NCBI GenBank assembly: GCA_022419385.1
Contig: JAJUBI010000003.1
Span: 2,976,001-3,040,000 of the forward strand
DNA from: Paraconiothyrium sp. Pb-2020
Lineage: Eukaryota > Ascomycota > Dothideomycetes > Pleosporales > Didymosphaeriaceae
DNA length: 64,000 nucleotides
Reading direction: 5' to 3'
Part shown: piece after piece, positions 45,449 through 55,679 of the stretch
Numbering within the stretch: the first letter of the stretch is position 1
Layout: every line of letters begins with the position of its first letter
Notes under the pieces: generated by a model
The model's database searches: none
What the model saw: only the letters and a program-made list of their open reading frames with translations
What the model was told of the DNA's origin: nothing
Translations under genes and position numbers: made by a program

Positions 45449-47013
45449 GGTGGGCGTTGCGGTGATGTGATGAGGCGTTGAAGCTTGGTAAATGCAGAGA
45501 TTCAATAAGGTCTATATAGGAGATTAAGGTGAAGGTGAGTTTTTTCTGTATATATAGTAAACAGTGTAGCCGCTTATAAATGTAAATGTACACGGCAAGA
45601 CCCTGCACATTCAGAGCACAGAAGAATTGCATCATGATGAAACTGCATTCGTCGGCCGTTAGCTTCAATCCGGCCAACTGCGGGCAAATGGACCCAGCCG
45701 ATGTGCATGCGATATGGGGCGTTTCAGCTCGTCCGTCTTCTAGAGGGGAATGTTAGTTCTTTGGTTCGGAAATGGCGATATGTCCTGTTCTGGAAGGGTG
45801 TGCAGCAAGTGGCCAGTGAACATTGCTTGCAGGCGCGAGGGGCATGACCATGGCCTATCACGGATCATGCATCTTTTCGCCGCAAGAGAAACGGAGCGGG
45901 GCTGGCAGGAAGGGCATGACGGAGTGGTGCCGGCTTTAGCTCTGAAAGAGTTAGAAGCCGCCGCACAACATGCCTCGGTTCGAGGCCGGACGAGGTGGGT
46001 TATTAGTAACCGTGGCGATAGCAACGAAGGAGGACGTTGCATAACGCGTAGGCGGATGCGAATATCTCGCGAGGTGCTTGATGTTGACGCGATGCAATTG
46101 CTTCCGTGGTACGATGGTCGGGTTGAGAAATCCAGCATCATGAAAAGCCATCAATAACGTCCGAAGCACTATGTTTGATGTCGTCGCAGTCCATGTAAAC
46201 TTTCGAGATGGTTCCAGGAAAAAAAATTGATCGACCCCGAAAACCCTAATTTTGGGTGGGCGCTGCCTCGGCGGAGGATCAGAATGAGGCATCTCGTACG
46301 GCACCGAGGCTTCAAGGTCAGACGTGGGAAGAGCGGTACACCCAGACAGCCGCGTATATGCATCAACGTTCCGCCAACCTCTTCTGGCCATCCTCCGAGC
46401 CCCCGCATCCTGATACTTCGTATGAGATATAGAGGATGATCTGTCATGCCCAGCAGGTTTCGCAGACGGAGATGGCAATGACTATAATGTCAATTGACAT
46501 GGCAGCTTGTACGAGTAGGAACTCGATATGTCTCCCAGGACAGGACCCGAGTCGAATCCGAAGCAAATCGATATCATTGAGACACGAGAATCTGATGTCG
46601 ATAGCTGAGTCAGGATCATATTGGAGGGACTAGGGCCAAGAGGTACGAAGTGAGGCTAAATATAGCGAATGTTGCGAATTCAGTGTCTCAGCGCTTCAGA
46701 CCACAAGCAAAAGAGTATGGCCACAGGACCATTTTAGGACAGCCGACAGATGAACGGCGTCGTGGAGAACAGGATGGTCGACTGTGGGAGGGCGATCGCT
46801 GCTCATGGGTGAAGCTCGGGCTTCCTCACGTGCTAAGTACCTGCCCGGGCGCCAGCAAGAGCAATGGAGCAGCGCCGCCGACTTTGGGCTATCGAAACGC
46901 GATTGTATAAACACGCGATATTCCCTTCAGGCGCCCGTTGGATCACACAAGATATCATTCCGACGTGCAGCGCAATCTTCTTAGATCCCTCGCGTTCCCT
47001 ACTGGACCCCGCC
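45449..47013. other. Intergenic region between the MDR reductase and Maf genes
   Basis: It is a 1.6-kb region with overlapping short frames on both strands, the longest a 175-codon minus-strand frame at 45951-46478 that is Arg/Pro-rich and unlike any family. No splice-supported exon, RNA gene or clear repeat was found. It must contain divergent promoters for both flanking genes. Confidence 0.45.
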
Positions 47014-47960
47014 ATGGCCAGCCAGCCATCCGATCCCCCGCCTTCCTACGAAGAGTTGCGAAACATCCCCACGCCCATCAATGCCAGCGCCACAGCCAAT
47101 GCTGCCCCAGAAGCGGTACGGTCGCCTAGGAGACCACCAGGGCCGCCTCCTTTGCTTCCGCTTGATCTGCCGCCTTTGACTCAGCTGCGGAACAAGCGCG
47201 TAGTACTGGCATCTGCATCACCTAGGAGGAAGCAGCTGCTGAGCATTGCAAGTATGCTCCTTCCCATACCGACAGTCTCAAGCTAACATCTCACAGCTCG
47301 GCCTCAAGCAGGTCGACATCGTCCCATCTACGTTCAAGGAGGACCTCTCGAAATCGCTATCACCCTACGAATACGTCCTCGAGACAGCGTCTGAAAAATG
47401 TCGTGAAGTCTACACGCGCGAAGTCAACAATGAGGGGAAGGGCGAACCGGCGCTCGTTATAGCAGCAGACACCATCATTATAAGTTCCAAGGGCCGGATA
47501 CTAGAGAAGCCGCGGAATCCGCAAGATCACCTTGAGATGCTTAAGATGCTAAGGGACGAAGGCGCACATAAAGTGGCGACCGCCGTGGCAGTCATGAAGC
47601 CGCTTGAGAACCCAATTGACCCGGGATATGCCATGGAGACGCACGTGGAGATGACCGTGGTCAAGTTTGACCCGAATGGTGCGTATAGGCATGTTACATG
47701 GTGGTCGGTCGAGTCGGCTAATCAGAACAGTGTCGGACGCGACTCTAGTAGCCTACGTACGAACTCGCGATGGCAACGACAAGGCGGGAGGGTACGGCAT
47801 ACAGAGCGCAGGTTCCATTCTCATTGAGAAGATCGAGGGCTCCCACGACAACGTAATAGGATTACCGTTACGCACAACGCTGAGCCTGATTGAGAAGGTC
47901 ATGGTGCCGGAGGAAGGTCTGGACGATAACATGGACAACATGTTTGGCGACGAGGAGTAG
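47014..47960 (+). CDS. Maf-family nucleotide pyrophosphatase
   Basis: Maf/ASMTL-type enzymes hydrolyse dTTP, UTP or modified nucleotides to the monophosphate and so clean the nucleotide pool. Exons are 47014-47247, 47297-47678 and 47731-47960, giving 281 aa. The catalytic start motif VLASASPRRKQLL lies at about residues 65-77, after an unusual N-terminal extension of about 60 residues with PPPSYEELRNIP. The central motif AADTIIISSKGRILEKP and the closing DKAGGYGIQSAGSILIEKIEG are both intact. The first intron (47248-47296) needs a GC donor (CATT/GCAAGT, branch GCTAAC): the overlapping GTATGC would shift the frame and destroy LGLKQVDIVPSTF. The second intron is GT-AG. The extension carries a PPxY-like motif similar to the one in the protein encoded at 7.4-9.9 kb. 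Confidence 0.92.
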
Positions 47961-48798
47961 GACTTCAGCAGCGACGGGCAGGATGCCGAAGCGCTTTCAG
48001 CTTTCGTTGCATTGAGCGTGACCGCGTTGAGTTGGAGAATCGGGCGCTGGGAGCTAAAACGCCTTGCTTGACATGATTACATTTCCCCGCAATCCCTCAA
48101 AAAGGCACGGAGAGCGCTTGTACAGGCACACGTGTAGGGCAGCTGTAACTCATGCGGCAACAACAGATACGTCTGTTTTGAAGACTGCTTGGCACGGACA
48201 CTATAAAGTACACTGCTGCAGCAAGCAAAGTTCCTCAAACATTGTATCAGTATCAGGAAGATCCAGAGTGCGCTTTCCATGGCGTGGATCTATTCAGCCT
48301 CGCGGATCATCGACTTTTAGTTCCTCGGGCAAACATACTACCTTACTTCCGCCCCTCCTCTTTTCCTCCCTGACCATCCGCACACCCCGCGTTCTCTTCA
48401 TATTTGGACGTGTAGCATCTGTACCGCCTCGCGATCCAACACACCAACTTTCCAATCTCCAAGACACTATCGCTCAGAAGCAATATCAATATAGAAAATA
48501 AGGCAAAGCGGGGCAAGGTGTAAGCTGATTTACAGGGGTTGCATAGTCGTGTTTTTTGGCTAGGGATACGAGCATGTGGGGGTTGCTGGCCGTACCCATC
48601 GGGGGACAAGTTGGATTGGGTACACGGATGAAAGGGTGCAGGTTTGGAATGCCGTGCGAGGATCGATACACATATGAAGGACGAGGCGCTTCAGTGCTTG
48701 TCTAGTGTCCACCCTTAATTGTACCAGACTTAAATCTCGTCCCGCCGGAGGTCGGACATCATCTTGACTGCAATGACCTGAAAACGATCTATCTTTTG
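47961..48798. other. Intergenic region, nothing recognised
   Basis: It covers the Maf 3' flank and the sequence before the aspartyl-protease-like locus. A 145-codon plus-strand frame (48064-48501) is low-quality, with no motif or splice link. No RNA gene or repeat was seen. Confidence 0.45.
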
Positions 48799-50489
48799 AT
48801 GATGCGCACCCTCAGCCTGAAGTGCCTGGTCACCCGCGCACTCCTCGTATCGACAGTAACAGCAGCGAAATGCGCCGCACCACCGATAGAAACTTCCGTA
48901 TCGCTCCATCTCTACGGTCACAGGAGTCCTTTCTCCAGGCATTCCGCTACAAATCGGCTCGCCATGGCAGTCCATCGCCCTCATCCCTTCGCTCCAAATC
49001 GATGACACGTTTCTTCCCCATACACAAATATTTGCCTTTACAATGTACTAGATAATGCCACAACTGCGCAATTGCAGAAAAACCGTACGATACAAACTCG
49101 TGTGGCGCTTACAGACCTGCATGTGCGTGATGCCTTGCCAGGAATGCCATCCTGCTTCAATGAGAATGGTACAGGAACCGGCGAAGACTGGTTCACCCTC
49201 TGCGCACAACTTTACGGCGGCGCCTAACAGTCCAGCTTCTTTTCCAGCTTTCAGAAGAATCGCACGAACAATCAAGCCTTACAATTCTTCACCGACATAT
49301 GGCGCTTTGGAGACCATGTGGATGTGTACGCGACCACAAATAATGCCCTACCCAGTCGCAAGAACCTCACGTCCACCTTTCAAATAGCAAAAGAAGGAGA
49401 AGCATTTAGCGGATATGGCAGCGCGCTACTCGGTCTAACGCCGAACTCCACCATCTTGAATGCGTTAAGGCAGGCGGACATGGTACCCAGCACTTCATGG
49501 TCCCTCACAAATGACTCGCTGTGTCTAGGCTGCGAAGATCGCGCTGCCAGTACGGGAACGTGGCATACATTCCACCCTTCAGACCGTTATGTGGACCCCG
49601 ACCTACCATGCCTGATTAGCGCGAAGGTTGAAGCGCTGAATTGGCGTCCGAGTGAGCATGAGGTGGAGGGTGCGACACTCATACAGGAGACGTTCACCGC
49701 GTGCGTTGATCCGGGGGTGAAGTTTTCAGTTTTGCCTACAAATGCCAGGATAGCGTTTGAAAAGATTTTAGGGGCACATGTGAGCGTGGAGTATGATGAT
49801 AAAATCGTTTTCGAAGGGCCGGGCGGCAATGATACGGGTGTGCTGACGTTTCGTATTGAGGGAGGGCTGGAGGTTAATGTGACTATGCCTGGAGCTGGGG
49901 TTGCGGCCGCGGAAAAGAAAGGGAGTGGATGGTTCCGGTGGGCAAGGTTGGCTGGGGCGCGTATGGGAATCAGACGTGGGTGCTGGGGAAGGTGTTTACA
50001 GACCGTGTGGTTTTGAGGTGGGATAGCGAGAAGAAAGAGTATGGAATTGCGAACAGGAACACGGATCCCGCAGCCAAGATCGACTTACAGGCTCTTGGAT
50101 GCGATGAGTTTCCTGAGATCGAGAAGAGTGCCACCTTAACATCAGGCACGGGTATCTTGGTTGGTTCCGTCATCGGCGGCTTCATAGGCGGGCTGGCTTT
50201 TGCAATTGCAGGTTTCTGGTTCTTCAAGCGGGGACAGAAGGGTGTGAGGTCGAAGTACGCACAGTTGGACGAGGCCACAGTGCCTATGCGTACAATGTCG
50301 CATGGGAGGGACAGCACGTTCAGCTTACCGCTACCGAGTATACACGAGAGTCTGAGATCACAAAGGCTAACGGATACGCGATCTGCAGCGCAGAGAGGAC
50401 TGGGGTTTGAAATTGCTGATGGCCAGATGTTCGAGGCTCCCGAGGGAGGAACGATATACCCTACTAAGAGAGGGCGAAATGAGATGTGA
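48799..50489 (+). pseudogene. Aspartyl-protease-like membrane-anchored protein, frame broken
   Basis: Pieces in changing plus-strand frames read as one protein of the fungal A1-protease-like type with a C-terminal membrane anchor. They are a signal-peptide-like MRTLSLKCLVTRALLVST; GIPLQIGSPWQSIALIPSL (48920-48980); CFNENGTGTGEDWFTLC (from about 49153); a TAA at 49225-49227 exactly where the reading should go on; a long run to about 49920 (YGSALLGLTPNST and so on); and, after a one-base frame change near 49900-49930, GNQTWVLGKVFTDRVVLRWD, a helix (ILVGSVIGGFIGGLAFAIAG) and a cytosolic tail. No introns with acceptable signals repair the TAA or the last shift. The catalytic Asp-Thr-Gly motifs are not evident, as in many non-peptidase homologues. 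Either the gene is decayed or the assembly has errors. Confidence 0.55.
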
Positions 50490-50650
50490 GGGAGCCGTAT
50501 TCTGTGGATGAGAAACGATTGAATCGACCAAAGCATGTTCACATGTGCACCGCAGAAGATGATAGACTTCGACAAATGCTGATTTAGTGATGCATTATGG
50601 GGGCCAGAAAATGCTGGCCGTGGCAGATAATGGAGCTGGTGGAGCAATCC

Positions 50651-52528
50651 TTACAGATGCGGAAGATATTCGCTCCACTCCGGTGTTTTGTATATGTCCT
50701 CAGGCTGCCGTCTTAGACTGATGAACGCCTCCACCACGATGAAAATCCGCGCTGTAAGGAATAAAGGCGTGATAATTGACGCGCTAGTCCATTTGATAGC
50801 CTTACTGTTCCGGATGAAATGCTCGAGGTATTCGAAAGCTTTCACCTTCTGCGATGCAAGGAAGAACAAGGCGAGGAGAACGCCTGAGGCCCCCGTTGCT
50901 AGCGCGCAAGACATCCAGAGCCACCTCTCTGCTACGGTAGGAAAGAAGTCGTTCCAGGCCGCGAGATGCAGGCCTCCGTAGGCGGCACCAGCGAAAGCGA
51001 CCACGGATTTCAGAGCATCGCGATGGACGTTGACAGAACCGAGATAGCCTAGCCCGGGGAAGTTCGGGACGTGATCGGCGACGTAAGCAAGTTCGCCAAC
51101 GAATTTGGTCGCCATAGCTGAGTCGTCTTTGATCTTCGAGCCGAGAGTGGACAAAGTGAAGAAATATTCCGTGAATTCAGGGCGCTTTTCGCAGGCACTC
51201 CAGAGATCGTCAACCGCAAGACAGGCCAGCTCCCAGCGCTTGATAGCTGCCGAAGAAAGCTCTTCATGGAAGTCGCAGTCTCTGAGAGCGCGTCGACAGT
51301 AGACGGCGGAATGATGCAGGCCGTGATGTGCCTTCTGAAGCTGGAAGAAGATAGCGTGTTCTCGAGCCATCTTGAACGACTTCTTCCCATGGACTACATA
51401 GCCAACATTGTGGTCCATTGCTTTTCCGTCAGTACCCTGCTGAAACTGCTCTAACGGCCCAATAAATTTGATTGGATCTTGAGCGCCGATAGAGCCTACG
51501 GAAAAGTGCGTCTTTTGTGGCTTTCGCTCGATCGGCGAACTTGGTGTATTGATCGAATTTTCTTCGATGTTGACGGACGGTGATTTGCTTGGCGCATTTC
51601 TTTCGGAGGGCGGCGTGTACTGTAAGCAACGGATCTCGCTGATGAAATCATCGTTGTGCCAGCAGATAGGACTGCACATCCACATCAAAGACACCAGTCG
51701 GTCCTGCCAACTTTCGTTGGGAATCATGGTCGGATCTTTGATATCGAGCGGCTTACTCCACCAGAGTCCATACAGAGCAAAGGCACATACGACGTGCCCC
51801 ATGGTGTTGATTTCGAGCAGGGTCACGGGAAGCTTCTGGTGGACCCTAGCGAGGGTCTGTATAATCATCCAACCTGCCTGAAGCACTACCAAAAACTTTG
51901 CGAGCCCGTCAGCCTTGCTCTTGTCTTCGATTTGACCTTCGTCAATCTCAGGCAGACGACCTAAGAAGGACAGCATGCGCACGCCTTCTGCTGTTAATGA
52001 AAGTCGACCATGAGTTGGAATAAATTCGCTATTAGTCTGGAGGCGAATGCCACCCATAACCGCGTAATAGCACTGCTTTATGCTCCATTCTTGTAGCTGT
52101 TGTTCCGAAGACCAGGTTGGATCGGTACCCTGGTGCTGTTAGTCTTGATGTAAAAGGTATTCGTGATATGGGTATTGACCTACATGCTCCTTGCGATATT
52201 GTACGTCTTTCCGAATCTCTCCACTTAGCCACCTGGCTGTTAGAAACTGGCCGAATGCAGTCGACACCACCAGTTCCGGGGCGAACAAGCCCAGAACAAT
52301 CCACCGCACTCGTCTGTAGTTTCTCTCCGTGAGCTTCGAATCCTCGGTGGGAACGTTGAGATGCAGAGCCGACCAGACGCAAATAGTCAATGTTAAGACG
52401 CAAGAGATAATTACGTCCCATGTTCCCCGCGTGTTCGGCGGCTCGTACCAGCCCATCAGCGGGGGTTCCCCGTCCGCAGAAGCGGCTCTACGCGCGAAAA
52501 GAAAAGCGACCAAGCACAAGATAAACAT
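50651..52528 (-). CDS. Multi-pass fungal membrane protein of unknown function
   Basis: Exon 1 (52528-52184) and exon 2 (52135-50651) are joined by a 48-nt GT-AG intron (GTAGGT donor, GACTAACAG acceptor) and give 609 aa. The N-terminus is a signal peptide or first helix (MFILCLVAFLFARRAASA). It is followed by GWYEPPNTRGTWDVIISC and CVWSALHLNVP, a pattern I recall from a large, uncharacterised family of fungal integral membrane proteins often annotated only as hypothetical. Further hydrophobic segments are near FALYGLWWSKPLDI and at the C-terminus (MSCALATGASGVLLALFFLA and SIITPLFLTARIFIVVEAFI). The large middle region is cytosolic, with a Ser/Pro-rich linker. It converges tail to tail with the broken protease-like locus. 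No enzymatic motif is visible; such proteins are lineage-expanded in plant-associated moulds. Confidence 0.75.
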
Positions 52529-53406
52529 AGCGACGCAGAATTTCGCATTGCGAAGAGTGTAGAAAGCTGTGATGGGGAGAAGCTAGAAGGTATGGGGTCG
52601 AAAGCTGAAGGATTCACGGCTGAAGCGCGCGTCAGAGCCTGAGGTGCGCTGCTGCAGGGGGCTGAATGCAGGCCATGTTATTCGCTCGCCTCATGGCGGT
52701 GTGAAAAGTAACGAAATGAACGACAGCATTTGGGGCATCTGACATCTTTCTTGATCAGAGCGACAACCCCTTCTGGAGTGGGCAACGTCTGGGTGGGGGC
52801 CGTATCTCCGGCAATGCGGCAACATGGGACTTGAGGGGTCTGACAGCGCGACAGGATTGCGACGGGTTGAGTGTAAAGTTGCAGCTGGCAGAGATGCAGA
52901 GGTCGCAAGAAACTCGATGTCGAGGCCATGAACGAGTCGTCGTCGTGATGTTGATGCGCCCGAGGTCCCTACGGTTGGCAGCCGGAACCCCAATGCTCTT
53001 GCCCGCCGGACGTGGTCTGTGCGCCTTCGCTCTTCCGACCTTCGCAGAAACAACCGCCGTACCGAGTAGAGGTCCGGTGTTGATATGTCTGGTATGCAGT
53101 TATCTTCCTTGGATGCAACAACACCGCTGGGTTGCGTCTACGGTGGATTGTTAAGCTAGGCACAAGACCTGCAAACGCAGCCCGCATGGAGAGATAATGC
53201 AAGCAACCTTGGCCTCGACAATCGGAGGCCGACTGTGAAGTGGGGAGCCGGCCAACGTGCGCACCACGCGAGCAGCATCAACTCGGTATAAGACATGATG
53301 CGCCGATTCACAGCAGCATCATCTACGAGTTGAAACAGTTATTCGAAGCATACACAAGACAACCCCAATCGCAGATTGGACTGCATAGGCACATCCGACG
53401 ACAGCC
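52529..53406. other. Divergent promoter region of the membrane protein and scytalone dehydratase genes
   Basis: The flanking genes point away from each other. A few short frames are present, including an 83-codon minus-strand frame at 52678-52929 with two CxxC-like cysteines, but none is convincing. Regulation of the melanin gene would be encoded here, though I cannot name sites. Confidence 0.45.
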
Positions 53407-54054
53407 ATGGCTACGCAACAAAAGCTCACGTTTGAGGGCAAGTGGCAGGATCGAAGTGGTGATGGTGCGAGACTGACGGGGCACAGATGTGATGGGCTGC
53501 CAGTCGGCATGCTACGAGTGGGCAGACAGCTATGACAGCAAGGTAGGACTGTCCCCTGGTGATGCTGCACTATGTCTCACCCCACGCAGGACTGGGACCG
53601 CCTACGCAAATGCATCGCTCCCAGCCTGAAGATCGACTACACGGCGTTCCTCAACAAGGCGTGGGCGGCGATGCCGGCTGATGAGTTCGTGGCCATGGCC
53701 TCTGACCCCGCGGTGCTCGGGAACCCGCTCCTGAAGACGCAGCACTTCATCGGTGGCACGCGGTGGGAGAAGACGGGCGAGGACGCGATAACGGGCTATC
53801 ACCAGCTGCGTGTGCCGCACCAGAGGTACACGGACGAGACACGCTCAAAGGTGGCGGTCAAGGGCCACGCGCACAGCTTCAACACGCACTGGTACAAGAG
53901 GGTGGATGGCGAGTGGAAGTTTGCGGGTCTTTGCCCCGAGATCCGGTGGTTCGAGTATGACTTCGACAAGGTGTTCGCGGAGGGGCGCGGTGCGTTTGGC
54001 GACGAGGAGCAGCAGGCGGAGGCGGCGCACGCAACGGGGATTCCAGCGAAGTAG
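53407..54054 (+). CDS. SCD1: Scytalone dehydratase (DHN-melanin biosynthesis)
   Basis: The enzyme removes water from scytalone and vermelone on the way to dihydroxynaphthalene melanin, the black wall pigment. Exons are 53407-53437, 53487-53542 and 53590-54054, giving 183 aa, close to the characterised rice-blast enzyme. Residues matching the known active site are present at the expected spacing: Tyr26-Asp27 (SYDSKDW), Tyr46 (KIDYTAF), His81 (TQHFIGG) and His106 (KGHAHSF). The YHQLRVPHQRY block is identical to the family. Intron 1 (53438-53486) uses a GC donor (GAGG/GCAAGT, branch GACTGAC, acceptor CACAG). It is needed to join LTFE to DVMGCQSACYEWADSY; the nearest usable GT would leave an intron of only about 30 nt. 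Intron 2 is GT-AG. No polyketide synthase or THN reductase is adjacent, so the gene stands apart from other melanin genes here. Confidence 0.96.
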
Positions 54055-55679
54055 CGAAGTAGGGAGGGTCACGGGATACCTAATGAAGACCCGGCCACAA
54101 AGGGCTGTTCCTGTGCAACAGCTGCAGTGCAGTGCTCGTCGATGCAATTGTGATGCGCCCACGGCTCCGCCGGCGCTGCTTGGCTGCCGAGTGGGCCGCT
54201 AGCTGCTAACGTTGGCGGTCGAGAGTAGCCGGCCACGCACAGCCAGTCGCAGCGCATGGAGAGGGCCAACGGCGCGGCGTCGAGGTTGTTTCCGGCCCAA
54301 CTGCTGCAAACTCTGGGAGCTGGACGGGCACAAGACATGCAATCTCTGCAGCCACGGGTCGACGCCGGCGGCGGCGGTTGGAGGCGCGGATCGCGTTCAC
54401 GCTGCGACCTGAGGCTCGAGCCAATGCCCGCGATGCGACGGCCAGATCAGATCTCGTCTGCAGCAGGTCGCAGGGCTGCCACGCTGGCCGGCGGTGGGAC
54501 GAGCCAGTGGTCATGGAGGGATAAATTCGAACGCGAAGATCCCAAAAGCTTGATTCAGCCCGGCCGCCTTTGCGCCATCGCTCCCCAGGTTCGGCTTAGG
54601 GGACCTGGTTCCTCTCGTTACCGAATTCCAAGGCCCGCCACATGACTTTGCGGCTTCGCCGGCAGCGCTGAGTTGTTGAAAGGGCCGGGGTGCTGCGTAC
54701 ATCATCGCCTGCGCGCCCTCCCTCTTCTACCCCACCTCCTTCAGCCATCCTTCTGCATCAAGCCTCAGCCGTCGCGTGCCGTGTGCTCCTGTTCTCTTTG
54801 CGTCTTGCTGGTGTTTGCTTTGCGGCTGCGGGGATCCCTCTTCGAGCGTCTTCTCTCACGACACTGTGTGCGCCTTTCGGTACGTCCCCTCACAATTTTC
54901 TTCACCCTTGGCGTCCGCCTGCTGCACCTGCGACTCCGTCACGCTGCAGCCCGCCGTGACGCGCATGCTGCCCGCTGCTCCAGCCGCCGCTGCCTCGTCC
55001 CTCAATTGCCTGGCGCCTCTGCGCCGCGTCTGTTTTGCTCGACGCGCGCCACCGGCGCCCGCTGCGTTTGTCGCACACGGCACCACCACGAGCAGAGGGA
55101 CAAAGGCGCGCGTCTACCTGCCTGCTGATGCTGCCGTCGCCTGCCTCGTGTCACCACCTGTCACGCCTGCGCATGTGACTGCCCGGTGCTACCATTGCCC
55201 ACTTGGCCCGCCGAGCCAGTTGACTGACTGCGCCCGCAGATTCGCGACTTCTGTCTCGCTCTCCCTCTCCCACCACACCTCGACGGCCTCTCCTTCACCT
55301 CAAGTCCGCTTCTGGCGCGTCTTCGGCGTTTGTCGCAGCTTCTCTGGATCTCTTCGCCTTCTGCTCTCCACCCTGCTTTCCGTGTGTTCTAGAGGAAGCT
55401 CCTTTGCGCCTACTCGCCCTCGCACCTCCTTCACCCACCTGCAGTCGTGGTCATAGTCAAATATTGGCTCGTGATTTGGTAGGCGCAACCCGACCTTGGC
55501 TCCCAACACCCGCCCCTCATCCGTGGTCGCGCGCTATCCTCGCCCAGCTTTACCCACGCTAACACTTTTCTTGCGCAGGTCTACTTCACCCCTCCACCTT
55601 CCGTCACATATTTAGACAGCACTCTTAGCTCAACTTCAGCTTTCCGATCTATACCAGCTTTCGTTCCTACCACTCGAAT
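54055..55679. other. GC- and CT-rich region upstream of the RRM gene
   Basis: It is a 1.6-kb region with long open frames in several phases (up to 226 codons at 54776-55456). These are Pro/Ser/Cys/Arg-rich, mutually overlapping and domain-free. The right half is strongly C/T-rich on the plus strand, as in long fungal 5' UTRs. No gene can be supported. Confidence 0.5.

Noticed and set aside
45951..46478. 175-codon minus-strand frame between the MDR and Maf genes
   Set aside because: Composition is random-like (Arg/Pro-rich), another frame on the opposite strand is open too, and no motif or splice support exists.
52678..52929. 83-codon minus-strand ORF with a CPKCC motif
   Set aside because: Only two clustered cysteines, no complete zinc-binding pattern, no family resemblance and no upstream signals.
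54673..55456. 150-226-codon frames before the RRM gene
   Set aside because: Mutually overlapping, Cys/Pro/Arg-rich and without motifs; best read as a C/T-rich 5' UTR.
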